From assembly GCF_900249755.1 (NCBI RefSeq), contig NZ_LT976854.1, forward strand, positions 558,573 to 622,572: a stretch of DNA of 64,000 nt, written 5' to 3'. The translations under genes and the position numbers were made by a program. Shown here piece after piece: positions 16,744 to 25,729 of the stretch (positions are counted from its first letter, which is position 1; every line of letters starts with the position of its first letter). The notes under the pieces were generated by a model. The model did not search any database, was not told the DNA's origin, and saw only the letters and a list, made by a program, of their open reading frames with translations. The stretch comes from Cupriavidus taiwanensis (GTDB lineage: Bacteria > Pseudomonadota > Gammaproteobacteria > Burkholderiales > Burkholderiaceae).

Positions 16744-17925
16744 TCAGGCCTTCTGCTGCAGCGGTTCCAGGATAGCCCGCGCGATGGTGTTGCGCTGGAT
16801 CTCGCTGGTGCCGGTGAAGATGCGGAACATGCGCAGCTTGCGGAAGGTCTGCTCGACCGGATGGCCGCGCGTGACGCCGACATTGCCGTGGATCTGCACG
16901 GCCTTGTCCGCTACCTCGAAGCAGCGCTCCGAGACAAAGAGCTTGCACGCCGCGGCCTTCATGCGCAGGTCGGCGCCGGCATCGGCCAGCGCGGCGGTGT
17001 GCGCGATCATGCTTTCGCAGGCCCACAGCGCCGCGGCCATGTCGGCCAGCATGTGCTGGATCGCCTGGAAGCGCGCGATCGGGCCGCCGAACTGGCGGCG
17101 CTGGCCGGCGTATTCGACCGACGATTGATAGGCCCGCGCGGCCAGTCCGAGCATGCTGGGGCAGTGCAGCAGGCGGTTCACGTTGATGCGCGACATGCCC
17201 AGCTTGAAGCCGTTGCCGTCGCCGCCGAAGATGTTGGCGCGCGGCACGCGCACGTTGTCGAAGCGGATGTCGCCGTCGATATGCTGGCCGGACATCGGCA
17301 CGTACTCGTTGGTGACGGTCACGCCGGGCAGGTCCAGGTCGACCAGCACCGCGGTGATGGCCGGCGGCGTGGCGGCGGCGTCGGTCACGCACATGACGAT
17401 GGCAAAGTCGGCGAAGGGCGCGCCGCTGATGTAGTGCTTGCCGCCGTTGATGACCAGGTCATCGCCATCGGCCACGGCCGAGGTCTTGATGCTCTGTGCA
17501 TCGGAGCCGGAATGCGTTTCCGTGAGCGCGAAGCAGGTCGATTTCTCGCCGCGGATCACCGGCTTGAAATACCGCTCGAGCTGCTCCGGCGTGGCGTACT
17601 TCAGCATATTGCCCACGCGCGGCGGGCCGCCCAGGTCGCCCAGCACATGCGCGGCCAGCGTCGAGCCGCTGGCGGCCAGGTCGGCCTTGAGCGCGCATTG
17701 TTCCTGGATGTTCAGGCCCTTGCCGCCCAGCGCGGTGGGCAGGCAGGCGGCGTAGAAGCCCAGTTCGCTGGAGCGGCGCCAGACCTGGCGCAGGGTCTCG
17801 CGCGGCCACGGGTCTTCGGCACCCAGGCCGAGTTCGTGTTCGAGCGGGCGCAGCTCTTCATCGACAAAGCGGGCGATGCCGGCGCGCGTTTCCCGCAGCA
17901 CGGGGTTGGTCAGGTGGTCGAACAT
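16744..17925 (-). CDS. Acyl-CoA dehydrogenase
   Basis: 393 residues, complete three-domain acyl-CoA dehydrogenase. Flavin-contact block CFALTETHSGSDAQSIKTSA is in the middle, with YAGQRRQFGGPIARFQAIQ and VQIHGNVGVTRGHPVEQTFRKLRMFRIFTGTSEIQRN near the C-terminus. The usual catalytic Glu of IYEGT is a Thr here (FTGTSEIQ), so the base may lie elsewhere, as in isovaleryl-CoA dehydrogenase-type enzymes, or the reaction may differ. It lies 27 bp after the ligase gene and 77 bp before the Bug gene, so an operon is likely. Confidence 0.9.
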   Translation of the reverse strand: MFDHLTNPVLRETRAGIARFVDEELRPLEHELGLGAEDPWPRETLRQVWRRSSELGFYAACLPTALGGKGLNIQEQCALKADLAASGSTLAAHVLGDLGGPPRVGNMLKYATPEQLERYFKPVIRGEKSTCFALTETHSGSDAQSIKTSAVADGDDLVINGGKHYISGAPFADFAIVMCVTDAAATPPAITAVLVDLDLPGVTVTNEYVPMSGQHIDGDIRFDNVRVPRANIFGGDGNGFKLGMSRINVNRLLHCPSMLGLAARAYQSSVEYAGQRRQFGGPIARFQAIQHMLADMAAALWACESMIAHTAALADAGADLRMKAAACKLFVSERCFEVADKAVQIHGNVGVTRGHPVEQTFRKLRMFRIFTGTSEIQRNTIARAILEPLQQKA

Positions 17926-17952
17926 GGCGGTTTCCTCGGTCCGGTTCTGGTT

Positions 17953-19506
17953 TCAGTTGACGCGGCGTCCGACGCCTTGCCAGTAGCGTTCGCGCACGAT
18001 CTTGCGGGCCAGCTTGCCGCTGGCGTTCTTGGGCAGCTCGGCGACGAAGTCGACCGAGCGCGGCGACTTGTAGTCGGCAATGCGCTCGCGGCAGTGCGCG
18101 ATCAGCTGCTGCGCGGTGGCTTCGCGCCCGGGGCGCAGCGTGACCACGGCCTTGACGCTTTCACCCCAGGTGTCGTCCGGCACGCTGATGACGCAGGCCT
18201 CCAGCACGTCGGGGTGCTGGTACAGCGTGGCTTCGACCTCGGTCGGGTAGACGTTGAAACCGCCGGAGATGATCATGTCCTTCTTGCGGTCGACCAGGTA
18301 CAGGTAGCCGGCCTCGTCCACGCGCGCCATGTCGCCGGTATGCAGCCAGCCGTCGACCAGGGCCTCGCGCGTCAGCGCGGGTTCGTTCCAGTAGCCCTGG
18401 AACACGTCTTCGCCGCGGATCACCAGTTCGCCGATCTCGCCCACGGCGACTTCGTTGCCTTGCTCGTCGACCACGCGCACTTCGGTCTCGCCCAGCGCGC
18501 GGCCGCAAGAGGCCAGGCGCTCGGGGTGGTGGGCGATGGCCTCGGCATGGTCGGCGGTCGACAGGCGCGTGACGCCCGAGGTCGATTCACTGGCGCCGTA
18601 GCCCTGCGACAGGATCGGGCCGATGCGCTCCCAGGCCTCGCGGATGCGCGCCGGCGCCATCGGCGCGGCGCCGTAGGCCAGCGTCTTCAGGCTGGACAGG
18701 TCGGCCTGCGCCAGCGTGGGCTCGGCCAGCAGCATGTTGATCATGGCCGGCACCATGAACACATGGGTGATGCGCAGCCGCGCGACTTCGGCCAGGAAGT
18801 GCGCCGGCTCGAATTTCTCGAACAGCACCAGCGTTGCGCCCACATACAGGTAGGGCTGCATCAGCATGCCGGACGCGTGCGTGACCGGGCCGATCAGCGC
18901 CAGCCGGTCGCCGGGGCGGGCGGGCCGGTCCATGCCGGACACCATCTTGCGCAGTGCCGCCATGCGGTTGCCGTAGCTCTGCATGGCGGCCTTGATCTTG
19001 CCGGTGGAGCCCGACGAGAAATGCAGCACGGCCAGGTCGTCGGCCGCCGGGGTGATGTCGGGCGGCGTGGTGCCGGCATTGGCCAGCAGCGCCTCGTATT
19101 CGACATAGCCCGCCGGCGCCGCGCCGATGGCGATAAAGGTCTCGACGCTGCCGAAGCCGGCCGTGGTGCGGCCATAGCCGGTGTAGCCCGGGCCGGCGAT
19201 CAGCACGCGCGGGCTGCAGTTCTCGACCACGTCGCTGGCCTCGGCCGCGGTAAAGCGCGGGTTGAGCGCGGCCTTGACCAGGCCGGTCTTGTACAGCGCG
19301 CATTCCAGTTCGACCAGTTCCGGCCGGTTGCGCGACTGCACCGCGACGCGGTCGCCGGGACGCAGGCCCAGCGCCAGCAGCGCATTGGCCAGCCGTGTCG
19401 AGCGCTCGTCGAGCTGGCGATAGGTCACCACCTGGTCCTGGTAGAGGATGGCGGGCTGGTCGCCCCAGTAACGCGCGGCGCGGCGCAGGAAATACGCGAA
19501 ACCCAT
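17953..19506 (-). CDS. Acyl-CoA synthetase (AMP-forming ligase)
   Basis: 517 residues, ANL superfamily. The P-loop-like motif [12 protein letters not shown] (about 162-173), YGASES, the hinge block [40 protein letters not shown] and the C-terminal Lys in [11 protein letters not shown] are all present. Predicted to activate a carboxylic acid to its CoA thioester via the adenylate. First gene of its unit and divergent from a LysR regulator, so it likely starts the pathway carried out by the dehydrogenase and CaiB-type protein. The acid is unknown; a long fatty acid is not specially suggested. Confidence 0.9.
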   Translation of the reverse strand: MGFAYFLRRAARYWGDQPAILYQDQVVTYRQLDERSTRLANALLALGLRPGDRVAVQSRNRPELVELECALYKTGLVKAALNPRFTAAEASDVVENCSPRVLIAGPGYTGYGRTTAGFGSVETFIAIGAAPAGYVEYEALLANAGTTPPDITPAADDLAVLHFSSGSTGKIKAAMQSYGNRMAALRKMVSGMDRPARPGDRLALIGPVTHASGMLMQPYLYVGATLVLFEKFEPAHFLAEVARLRITHVFMVPAMINMLLAEPTLAQADLSSLKTLAYGAAPMAPARIREAWERIGPILSQGYGASESTSGVTRLSTADHAEAIAHHPERLASCGRALGETEVRVVDEQGNEVAVGEIGELVIRGEDVFQGYWNEPALTREALVDGWLHTGDMARVDEAGYLYLVDRKKDMIISGGFNVYPTEVEATLYQHPDVLEACVISVPDDTWGESVKAVVTLRPGREATAQQLIAHCRERIADYKSPRSVDFVAELPKNASGKLARKIVRERYWQGVGRRVN

Positions 19507-19605
19507 GCTGTCTCCGTAAAGGCTGGAATTGGTGCTTTGGCACGCCCGGTGGTGTGCTGGTGGGCTGTAGTCTGTAAGATGGCGGGCATCACCACAATGA
19601 CGCGT

Positions 19606-19619
19606 TGGCTATAAAGCCA
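19606..19619. promoter_or_regulatory. Palindrome in the ligase/LysR divergent promoter
   Basis: TGGCT (19606-19610), four-base spacer ATAA, AGCCA (19615-19619), 22 bp before the LysR start codon. It is a small perfect dyad in the right place for LysR autoregulation and operon control; binding is inferred. Confidence 0.4.
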
Positions 19620-19641
19620 TAACCGTCGGGAATGTGAGGCA

Positions 19642-20550
19642 ATGGAGACGCGGGATATCGAGTACATCCTCGCCGTGGCGGCGCACGGCGGTATCGGCCG
19701 GGCGGCCGATGCGCTGGGGATCAGCCAGCCGGCGCTGACCAAGGCGGTGCAGCGGGTCGAGGCGCAGGCGGGGCTGCCGCTGTTCGAGCGCACCGCCAAC
19801 GGCATGGCCGCCACCTACGCCGGCACCCGCTTCCTCGAGCGCGCGCGGCGCATCCAGCTGGAGTACCAGGACGGCATCAAGGAGATGCTGGGCATCCGCA
19901 CCGGCGAGCAGGGCATGCTGCGCGTGGGCTATTCGCCGTCGATCCCGGGCAGCGTGATCCTGGGCGCCTGCCAGCAGCTGGTGCGCGAGCGCCCGGTCGC
20001 GCGGCTGCGGTTGCGCCGCCGGCTGGCGCGCGACCTGCTGGACCTGCTGGCGGCCGGCGAGCTGGACATGGCGGTGGCGCCGACCCCGTCCGGGCCGCTG
20101 GCAGATACCTTTGCGGTACAGCCGCTGTTCGACGACCGGCTGGTGGTGGTGGCCGACCAGGGCCACCTGTTGCTGCGGCGGCGCAAGCTGCGGCTGGCCG
20201 ACCTGGCGGAGCAGGAATGGCTGCTGCCCGAAGGGCATATCACGCTGCGCCAGAAGGTCGACGCGGCGTTCCGCCAGCGCGGCCTGCCCGCGCCCACGCC
20301 GCGCATCGAGATCGATTTCGGCAGCACTTCGCTGTTCGCGCTGATGCAGGGCACGCAGATGCTGAGCATCGCCAATGCCGGCGGCGACAGCATGCAGTAC
20401 GGCCTGCGCGCGCTGCCGCTGGGCGTGGAGGAACTGGACCTGCGCCGGCGCATCGGCGTGGTCACGCGCGAGGGCGCGTACCTGTCGCCGCTGGCGCAGC
20501 GCCTGGCGGTGCTGCTGCGCGAACACAGCGGCGCGCCGGCGCGGCGCTAG
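19642..20550 (+). CDS. LysR family transcriptional regulator
   Basis: 302 residues. N-terminal winged helix METRDIEYILAVAAHGGIGRAADALGISQPALTKAVQRVEAQAG, then the LysR ligand domain. Divergent from the acyl-CoA ligase operon (135-bp gap), which it probably controls. Its end is 10 bp from the end of the convergent Bug gene of the next module, so the two CoA modules are packed tail-to-tail. Inducer unknown. Confidence 0.9.
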   Translation: METRDIEYILAVAAHGGIGRAADALGISQPALTKAVQRVEAQAGLPLFERTANGMAATYAGTRFLERARRIQLEYQDGIKEMLGIRTGEQGMLRVGYSPSIPGSVILGACQQLVRERPVARLRLRRRLARDLLDLLAAGELDMAVAPTPSGPLADTFAVQPLFDDRLVVVADQGHLLLRRRKLRLADLAEQEWLLPEGHITLRQKVDAAFRQRGLPAPTPRIEIDFGSTSLFALMQGTQMLSIANAGGDSMQYGLRALPLGVEELDLRRRIGVVTREGAYLSPLAQRLAVLLREHSGAPARR

Positions 20551-20560
20551 GCGCGCGCGG

Positions 20561-21559
20561 CTACTGCAGCGGGATCTTCGCCACCGCGGCCAGCCGCTTC
20601 CAGCGCTGGATCTCGTCCTTCTGGTATTGGCGCATCTCGGCGGGCGACGACAGGATCAGCTTGGTCGACTGGCGCGTGTAGTAGTCGCGCACATCCGGGG
20701 CGTTGCCGGCCTGCAGGAACAGGTCCTGCAGCCGCTTCACCACGGCGGGCGGAGTTCTGGCCGACACCGCTGCCGCCACCCAGTTGTAGGCCAGGAAGTC
20801 CGGCAGGCCGGCTTCGACGATGGACGGCACGTCCGGCAGCAGCGGCGAGCGCTGCGGCGCGGTGTAGGCCAGCGCGCGCACCTTGCCGCCGCGGGCCAGT
20901 TCGATCGCGCCGGTGGCGTCGACCACGGCGAAGTCGACATTGGCCGCCATCACGCCGTTGATGGCATCGCCCGCGCCCTTGTACGGCACCGCCGTGGTCT
21001 TGATGCGGGCCAGCTCGTTGAGCCATTCCGAATAGAGCGTGTAGGAGATCGAACCCGAGCCGTAGTTGAGCGCGCCGGGACGCTTGCGCGCGTCGTCCAG
21101 CAAATCGGACAGGGTGCGGTAGGGCGAGCCGGACGGCACGATGATCACGCACGGGCCGCGCGACAGCAGCGTGATCGGCGCAAAGTCGGTCAGCGGGTCA
21201 TACGGCAGCTTGCGGAAGGTGGCGGCATTGGTCGACAGCGTGGAATTGCTGCCGATAAAGACGGTGTAGCCGTCGGGCGGCGCGTTCAGCGCGGTCTGCA
21301 CGCCGATAAAGCCGTTGCCGCCGGGCTTGTTCTCCACCACCACGCCCTGGCCGGTCAGCTCGCCGATCTTCTTGGCGAACATGCGCGCGGTGGTATCGGT
21401 GCCGCTGCCCGAGGGGAAGGGCACGATAAAGCGGATCGGCCGGGCCGGAAAGGCGTCGGCATCGGCCGCGCGCGCCGCCGGCGTGGCTGCGCCCAGCAGC
21501 GCCAGCGCGGCCGGGGCCAGTCCGAGGAAGCGGCGGCGGGAACGGAAAGCCTGTTGCAT
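20561..21559 (-). CDS. Bug/TctC family solute-binding protein
   Basis: 332 residues with an N-terminal signal (MQQAFRSRRRFLGLAPAALALLGAATPAARAADA; RRRFLG is Tat-like) and the Bug mature blocks FPARPIRFIVPF, VVENKPGGNGFIG, PPDGYTVFIGS and TTAVPYKGAGDA. Periplasmic carboxylate-binding component. Last gene of the crotonase-CaiB-dehydrogenase module; no TctA or TctB adjacent. The ligand is probably the acid, or a precursor, degraded by the module. Confidence 0.9.
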   Translation of the reverse strand: MQQAFRSRRRFLGLAPAALALLGAATPAARAADADAFPARPIRFIVPFPSGSGTDTTARMFAKKIGELTGQGVVVENKPGGNGFIGVQTALNAPPDGYTVFIGSNSTLSTNAATFRKLPYDPLTDFAPITLLSRGPCVIIVPSGSPYRTLSDLLDDARKRPGALNYGSGSISYTLYSEWLNELARIKTTAVPYKGAGDAINGVMAANVDFAVVDATGAIELARGGKVRALAYTAPQRSPLLPDVPSIVEAGLPDFLAYNWVAAAVSARTPPAVVKRLQDLFLQAGNAPDVRDYYTRQSTKLILSSPAEMRQYQKDEIQRWKRLAAVAKIPLQ

Positions 21560-21619
21560 GGTGGTCTCCTGACAGTGAATGCCCGGCGTGTGCCCGCCGG
21601 TGCAAGGAAAAACGCGAGG

Positions 21620-22786
21620 TTAGCGGCGCAGGCCGAGCAGGTCGCGCGCAATGACCCAGCGATGCACTTCGCTGGGACCTTCGTAGATGCGCATCAGCCG
21701 GGTCTCGTTGGCCATCTGCTGCAAGGGCAGTTCCTTGGTCATGCCCATCGCGCCGAAGGTCTGCATGGCATGGTCGATCACGTCCCAGGCCATTTCGGTG
21801 GCGAACACCTTGATCATCGAGACCTGGGTGCGGGCTTCTTCGCCGGCGTCGATGCGGGCGGCGGCTTCGTAGGTCATCAGGCGGCAGGCGTGGATGCGCG
21901 TGGCGGCATCGGCCACCCACCACTGGATGGCCTGGCGCTGCGCCAGCGGCGCGCCGAAGGTCTGGCGCTGCGGCGCGTACTCGCAGATCATGTCCAGCGC
22001 GCGCTGGGCGCGGCCGATGCACCAGGCGGCCATCTGCACGCGGCGCGTCGACAGCCGCGCCTGCATCGGCGCAAAGCCCTGTCCCTCGGCGCCGAGCAGT
22101 TGCGTGGCGGGGATGCGGCAGTCTTCCAGCACCACTTCATAGGTCGAGGCGCCGCCGATCATCGGGATGCGCCGCTCGACCCGCAAGCCCGGCGTGCCAC
22201 GCTCGACGATGAAGGCCGAGATGCCGCCGCGCGCGCCGCGGGCCTTGTCGGTCACGGCCATGACGATGGTCCAGTCGGCGCGCGCCGCGCGGCTGATCCA
22301 GATCTTGCGGCCGTTCAGCACCCAGTGGTCGCCATCGCGCTCGGCGCGCGTGGCCATCATGGCGGGATCGCCGCCGGCGCCGGGTTCCGAGATGGCAATG
22401 GCCGACACGGTCTCGCCGCGCGCATACGGCGCCAGGTAGCGCTCGCGCTGGGCTTCGCTCGCGGTCAGCATCAGCATGCGCAGGTTGGGCGAATCCGGCG
22501 GCAGGTCATAGGGCGTGATGGTCTTGCCCAGTTCTTCGTTGACGCCCACCATGGCCACGGTCGGCAAGTCCGAGCCGCCCAGCTCCACCGGCGCGTCCAG
22601 GCCCCACAGGCCCAGCTCGCGCGACATGGTGTCGAGGCGCGCCTGCTCCTCGGGCAGCAGCGCCATCTGGCCGCCGGCGGCCTCGCGCGCCAGCACGGTG
22701 GGTTCCAGCGGGATCAGCTGCTCGCGCACGAAACGCGCGACCAGGTCCTTCAGCATCCGGTGTTCTTCGTCGAGTTCAAAGTGCAT
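21620..22786 (-). CDS. Acyl-CoA dehydrogenase
   Basis: 388 residues. FAD block AIAISEPGAGGDPAMMATRAERDGDHWVLNGRKIWIS; C-terminal HAMQTFGAMGMTKELPLQQMANETRLMRIYEGPSEVHRWVIARDLLG, where Glu in YEGPSEVH is at the catalytic-base position. Predicted to insert an alpha,beta double bond in an acyl-CoA. It lies 18 bp after the CaiB-type gene and 60 bp before the Bug gene. Unlike the dehydrogenase at 16744-17925, it keeps the standard catalytic Glu. Confidence 0.9.
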   Translation of the reverse strand: MHFELDEEHRMLKDLVARFVREQLIPLEPTVLAREAAGGQMALLPEEQARLDTMSRELGLWGLDAPVELGGSDLPTVAMVGVNEELGKTITPYDLPPDSPNLRMLMLTASEAQRERYLAPYARGETVSAIAISEPGAGGDPAMMATRAERDGDHWVLNGRKIWISRAARADWTIVMAVTDKARGARGGISAFIVERGTPGLRVERRIPMIGGASTYEVVLEDCRIPATQLLGAEGQGFAPMQARLSTRRVQMAAWCIGRAQRALDMICEYAPQRQTFGAPLAQRQAIQWWVADAATRIHACRLMTYEAAARIDAGEEARTQVSMIKVFATEMAWDVIDHAMQTFGAMGMTKELPLQQMANETRLMRIYEGPSEVHRWVIARDLLGLRR

Positions 22787-22804
22787 GGCCGTGTTCTCGG
22801 GGGT

Positions 22805-23998
22805 TTATCGGTGTTGGTGCGCATCCGGCGCGATGGCGAGTTCCTGCAGGATCTCCGCGGTATGCTCGCCCAGCACCGGCGCATGGCGGCGCAGCGACAG
22901 CGGCGTGGCCGAGAAGCGCGCGGCCGGGCGCACTTCGCGCAGCGGGCCTTCGGTGGGGTGCTGCGTTTGCTGGAACAGGCCGACCGCGCGCAGGTGCGGG
23001 TGGTCGACCAGCGCATCGAGGCCGTAGATGGGCGTGGCGGGAATGTCGAGCGACTCGAACAGTTCCATCCACTCGCCGGTGGTGCGCGCCGGCGTCAGTT
23101 CGGCCAGGTGGCCGTACAGCGCGCGGATATTGGCGTTGCGCTGCGCGCGGTCGGCGACGTCGTAGCGCTCGGCCAGGTCGTCGCGGCCCACCGCGCGGAA
23201 GAAGGCGAGCCAGTGGCGCTCGGTGTAGGGCAGCGCGCAGATCCAGCCGTCGCGGGTCGGCGCGGGGCGTCGCCCGCCTTGCAGCAGGCGCGCGTAGCCG
23301 GCGCCGGCGGGCGGCGGCTCGAAGGTCAGGCCGCCCAGGTGCTCGGCCATCACGAAGGCGGTCATGGTTTCCAGCATCGGCACCTCCACCAGCTGGCCCA
23401 CGCCGTGGCGCTCGCGGTACAGCAGCGCGGCCAGCACGGCATTGGCCAGCGCCAGCCCGGTGGTCTTGTCGGCCAGCAGGCTGGGCACGTATTCCGGGCG
23501 CTCGCCGCTGGCGGAACCCAGCGCGACCAGCCCGCAGCCGGCCTGGATGATGTCGTCGAAGGCCGGCTTGTCGCGGTGCGGGCCGTCCTGGCCAAAGCCG
23601 GTGGCCATGCAGTAGACGATGCGCGGGTTGATGCGCGCCACCTCGGCATAGCCAAAGCCCAGCCGCTCGATCGCCGCGACGCGCATGTTGTGCACCAGCA
23701 CGTCGGCGCCGGCGATCAGCGCGCGCAGCGCCGCCGCGCCGTCGGGCGTCTTCAGGTCCAGCACGACCGAGCGCTTGTTGCGGTTCAGCGCCAGGTAGAT
23801 CGAGCTCATGCCGGCGTGCTGCGACACCCCATTGGCGCGCATCAGGTCGCCCTCCGGGCCCTCGACCTTGATCACGTCGGCGCCGAAGTCGGCCAGCACC
23901 TGCGTCGCCAGCGGGCCGAGCACGACCGCGGTCAGGTCCAGCACGCGGATGCCGTCGAGCGGGCCGGCCGGTGCCGGGCGGGAATCTGCTTCGCTCAT
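22805..23998 (-). CDS. CaiB/BaiF family CoA-transferase
   Basis: 397 residues from the ATG at 23998, chosen for the AAGGAG site and the family start LDGIRVLDLTAVVLGPLATQVLADFGADVIKVEGP. Family III CoA-transferase with conserved blocks RNKRSVVLDLKTPDG, GFGQDGPHRDKPAFDDIIQA (putative catalytic Asp) and YRERHGVGQLVEVPM. Likely moves CoA from a donor thioester to the pathway acid, replacing the ligase used in the neighbouring module. It follows the crotonase gene with an 11-bp gap. Confidence 0.88.
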   Translation of the reverse strand: MSEADSRPAPAGPLDGIRVLDLTAVVLGPLATQVLADFGADVIKVEGPEGDLMRANGVSQHAGMSSIYLALNRNKRSVVLDLKTPDGAAALRALIAGADVLVHNMRVAAIERLGFGYAEVARINPRIVYCMATGFGQDGPHRDKPAFDDIIQAGCGLVALGSASGERPEYVPSLLADKTTGLALANAVLAALLYRERHGVGQLVEVPMLETMTAFVMAEHLGGLTFEPPPAGAGYARLLQGGRRPAPTRDGWICALPYTERHWLAFFRAVGRDDLAERYDVADRAQRNANIRALYGHLAELTPARTTGEWMELFESLDIPATPIYGLDALVDHPHLRAVGLFQQTQHPTEGPLREVRPAARFSATPLSLRRHAPVLGEHTAEILQELAIAPDAHQHR

Positions 23999-24009
23999 CG
24001 GTCGCTCCT

Positions 24010-24780
24010 TCAACGGCGCTGGAACACGGGCGCGCGGCGCGCGGCCATGGCCGCCACGCCCTCGCGGAAATCCTCGCTGCGGAACTGCCCGCGCTGGATT
24101 TCCAGTTCGCGCTGGTTGGCCGCGGCAATGCGGTCGGCCAGCCCTTCGCGCAGCGTGGCGCGCGTGGTTTCCACCGCCAGCGGGGCCGAGGCGGCGATTT
24201 CCTGCGCCAGCGCCATGGCGCGGGCGTCGACCTCGGCCTTTGCCACCAGTTCGTCGGCCAGGCCGATATCGACCGCGTCGGCCCCGGTGATGCGCCGGCC
24301 GGTGTAGAACAGCAGCGCGGCCTGCTGCTCGCCCACCAGGCGCGGCAGCGTCACGCTCAGGCCGAAGCCGGGGTGGAAGCCGAGCCGGTTGAAGTTGGCG
24401 CTGAAGCGGGCCTCGGCGCAGGTCACGCGGAAATCCGCCACCAGCGCCAGCCCAAGCCCCGCGCCGATGGCCGCGCCCGCCACGGCGGCGACGATGGGCT
24501 TGCGGTTGCGGTACAGCTTCATCGCGTGGACGTAGAACGCGGCGGGGTCGCTGGCGACTTCGCCCTGGCCGGCGCCGCTGAAGTCGGCACCGGCGCAGAA
24601 GGCGCCGACGCCCGAGGCCAGCACGATGGCGCGGCAGCCGTGGTCGTCGTCCAGCGCCAGCAGGGTATCGGCCAGGCGCCGCATGACGTCGGCATCGACA
24701 AAGTTGTGCGGCGGACGCGACAGCACCACGCAGGCTACGTGGCCGTCGCGGGTGACGTGGATCTCGGCATCGGATGACAT
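24010..24780 (-). CDS. Enoyl-CoA hydratase/isomerase family protein (atypical active site)
   Basis: 256 residues from the ATG at 24780 (AGAGGAG upstream). Crotonase fold with oxyanion-hole regions GVGAFCAGADFSG and VAGAAIGAGLGLALVADFRV. Gap-free alignment by eye to mammalian crotonase over LGFHPGFGLSVTLPRLVGEQQAALLFYTGRRI places Phe and Leu where the two catalytic glutamates (Glu144 and Glu164) should be. It may therefore not be a simple hydratase; isomerase, lyase or hydrolase activity is possible. First gene of the module, divergent from an IclR regulator. Confidence 0.85.
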   Translation of the reverse strand: MSSDAEIHVTRDGHVACVVLSRPPHNFVDADVMRRLADTLLALDDDHGCRAIVLASGVGAFCAGADFSGAGQGEVASDPAAFYVHAMKLYRNRKPIVAAVAGAAIGAGLGLALVADFRVTCAEARFSANFNRLGFHPGFGLSVTLPRLVGEQQAALLFYTGRRITGADAVDIGLADELVAKAEVDARAMALAQEIAASAPLAVETTRATLREGLADRIAAANQRELEIQRGQFRSEDFREGVAAMAARRAPVFQRR

Positions 24781-24852
24781 TCGGGGGCTCCTCTGGGTTC
24801 GGCCGGCTCGGGGCCGCGTGCCCACAGTATTCGCGCGGTGCCGCCGCGCCGC

Positions 24853-24880
24853 TATACTCCAATTTCGCTTACTGAAATTG
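24853..24880 (+). promoter_or_regulatory. IclR promoter (-10) and overlapping palindromic operator
   Basis: TATACT (24853-24858) is a good -10 for the IclR gene. It is followed at once by CAATTTC (24860-24866), seven bases, GAAATTG (24874-24880), a perfect 7-bp dyad covering the expected transcription start. It ends 6 bp before the start codon. Such a layout suits autorepression and control of the divergent crotonase operon. Confidence 0.55.
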
Positions 24881-24886
24881 ATAGCG

Positions 24887-25723
24887 ATGCCTGACACCAA
24901 CCCGCCACCCGGCTCCAGCCGCAGCGTGACCCACCAGACCGGCCGCTTTATCCGGGAAACCGCTGGCAGCCAGTCGCTGGAGCGGGGGCTGACGCTGCTG
25001 CGCGCCTTCCGCGTCGGCACCACCAGCCTGACCAATGCGGAACTGGCGGCGCGCACCGGCCTGCCGCGCCCGACCGTGAGCCGGCTGACGCGCTCGCTGG
25101 TGGATGCGGGCTTCCTGCGTTATGACGTCAATGAGCGCGCCTACCGGCTCGCGCCCGTTGTGCTGAGCCTGGCGGATGCCTTCCACCAGTCCAGCCGCGC
25201 GCCGGAGATTGCGCTGCCGCTGATGCGCAAGGTGGCCGAGGCGGGCAAGGTCAACGTGGGACTGGCGGTTGGGGACAAGCTGGAGATGGTGTACCTGGCG
25301 TCGATCCGACACAGCCGCGACAGCGTGTCGCGCACGCGGCGCGTGGTGCCGGGCTCGCGCGTGCCGATGGAGCTGACGGCGATCGGCCTGTCATGGCTGG
25401 CGGCGCAGCCCGAGCCGGTGCGCAGCGACTTGCTGGCCGGCATCGCCGCCCGCCAGGGAGAGGCGTGGCCCGGGATGCGGGCGCGCGTGCTGCGCGGCAT
25501 CGCGCAGGCACAGCGGCACGGCCATTGCACCGCGGCCTACCAGCCGGGGCATCTGCTGGCGGTGGGCGCGGCCTTCTCGGGCCCGGACCAGCAGCTGTAC
25601 GGACTCAACATCAGCTACCCGTTCAGCGAAACCGGGCGGCGCGGCGACCATGCGCGCTATGCCGCGCAACTGGAGCGGTTGGTCGCCGAGATCCAGCAGG
25701 CCTGGCGGCGCGCCGCCGGCTAG
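24887..25723 (+). CDS. IclR family transcriptional regulator
   Basis: 278 residues from the ATG at 24887. N-terminal winged helix (SLERGLTLLRAFRVGTTSLTNAELAARTGLPRPTVSRLTRSLVDAGFLRYD), then the IclR effector domain (KVNVGLAVGDKLEMVYLASIRH ... GLNISYPF). Divergent from the crotonase/CaiB/dehydrogenase/Bug module, and a dyad symmetric site overlaps its promoter. It probably senses the module's acid or its CoA ester. Convergent with the acyltransferase gene 6 bp away. Confidence 0.9.
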   Translation: MPDTNPPPGSSRSVTHQTGRFIRETAGSQSLERGLTLLRAFRVGTTSLTNAELAARTGLPRPTVSRLTRSLVDAGFLRYDVNERAYRLAPVVLSLADAFHQSSRAPEIALPLMRKVAEAGKVNVGLAVGDKLEMVYLASIRHSRDSVSRTRRVVPGSRVPMELTAIGLSWLAAQPEPVRSDLLAGIAARQGEAWPGMRARVLRGIAQAQRHGHCTAAYQPGHLLAVGAAFSGPDQQLYGLNISYPFSETGRRGDHARYAAQLERLVAEIQQAWRRAAG

Positions 25724-25729
25724 TCCGCG

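Noticed and set aside
16669..24307. Very long plus-strand open frames opposite the two CoA modules (about 980 and 1310 codons)
   Set aside because: They lie antisense to well-recognised genes, show His/Gln/Arg/Gly-rich composition typical of reversed high-GC coding DNA, and match no family.
24622..24886. Longer IclR start upstream (frame open from 24626)
   Set aside because: It would run through the promoter and operator and overlap the divergent crotonase gene.
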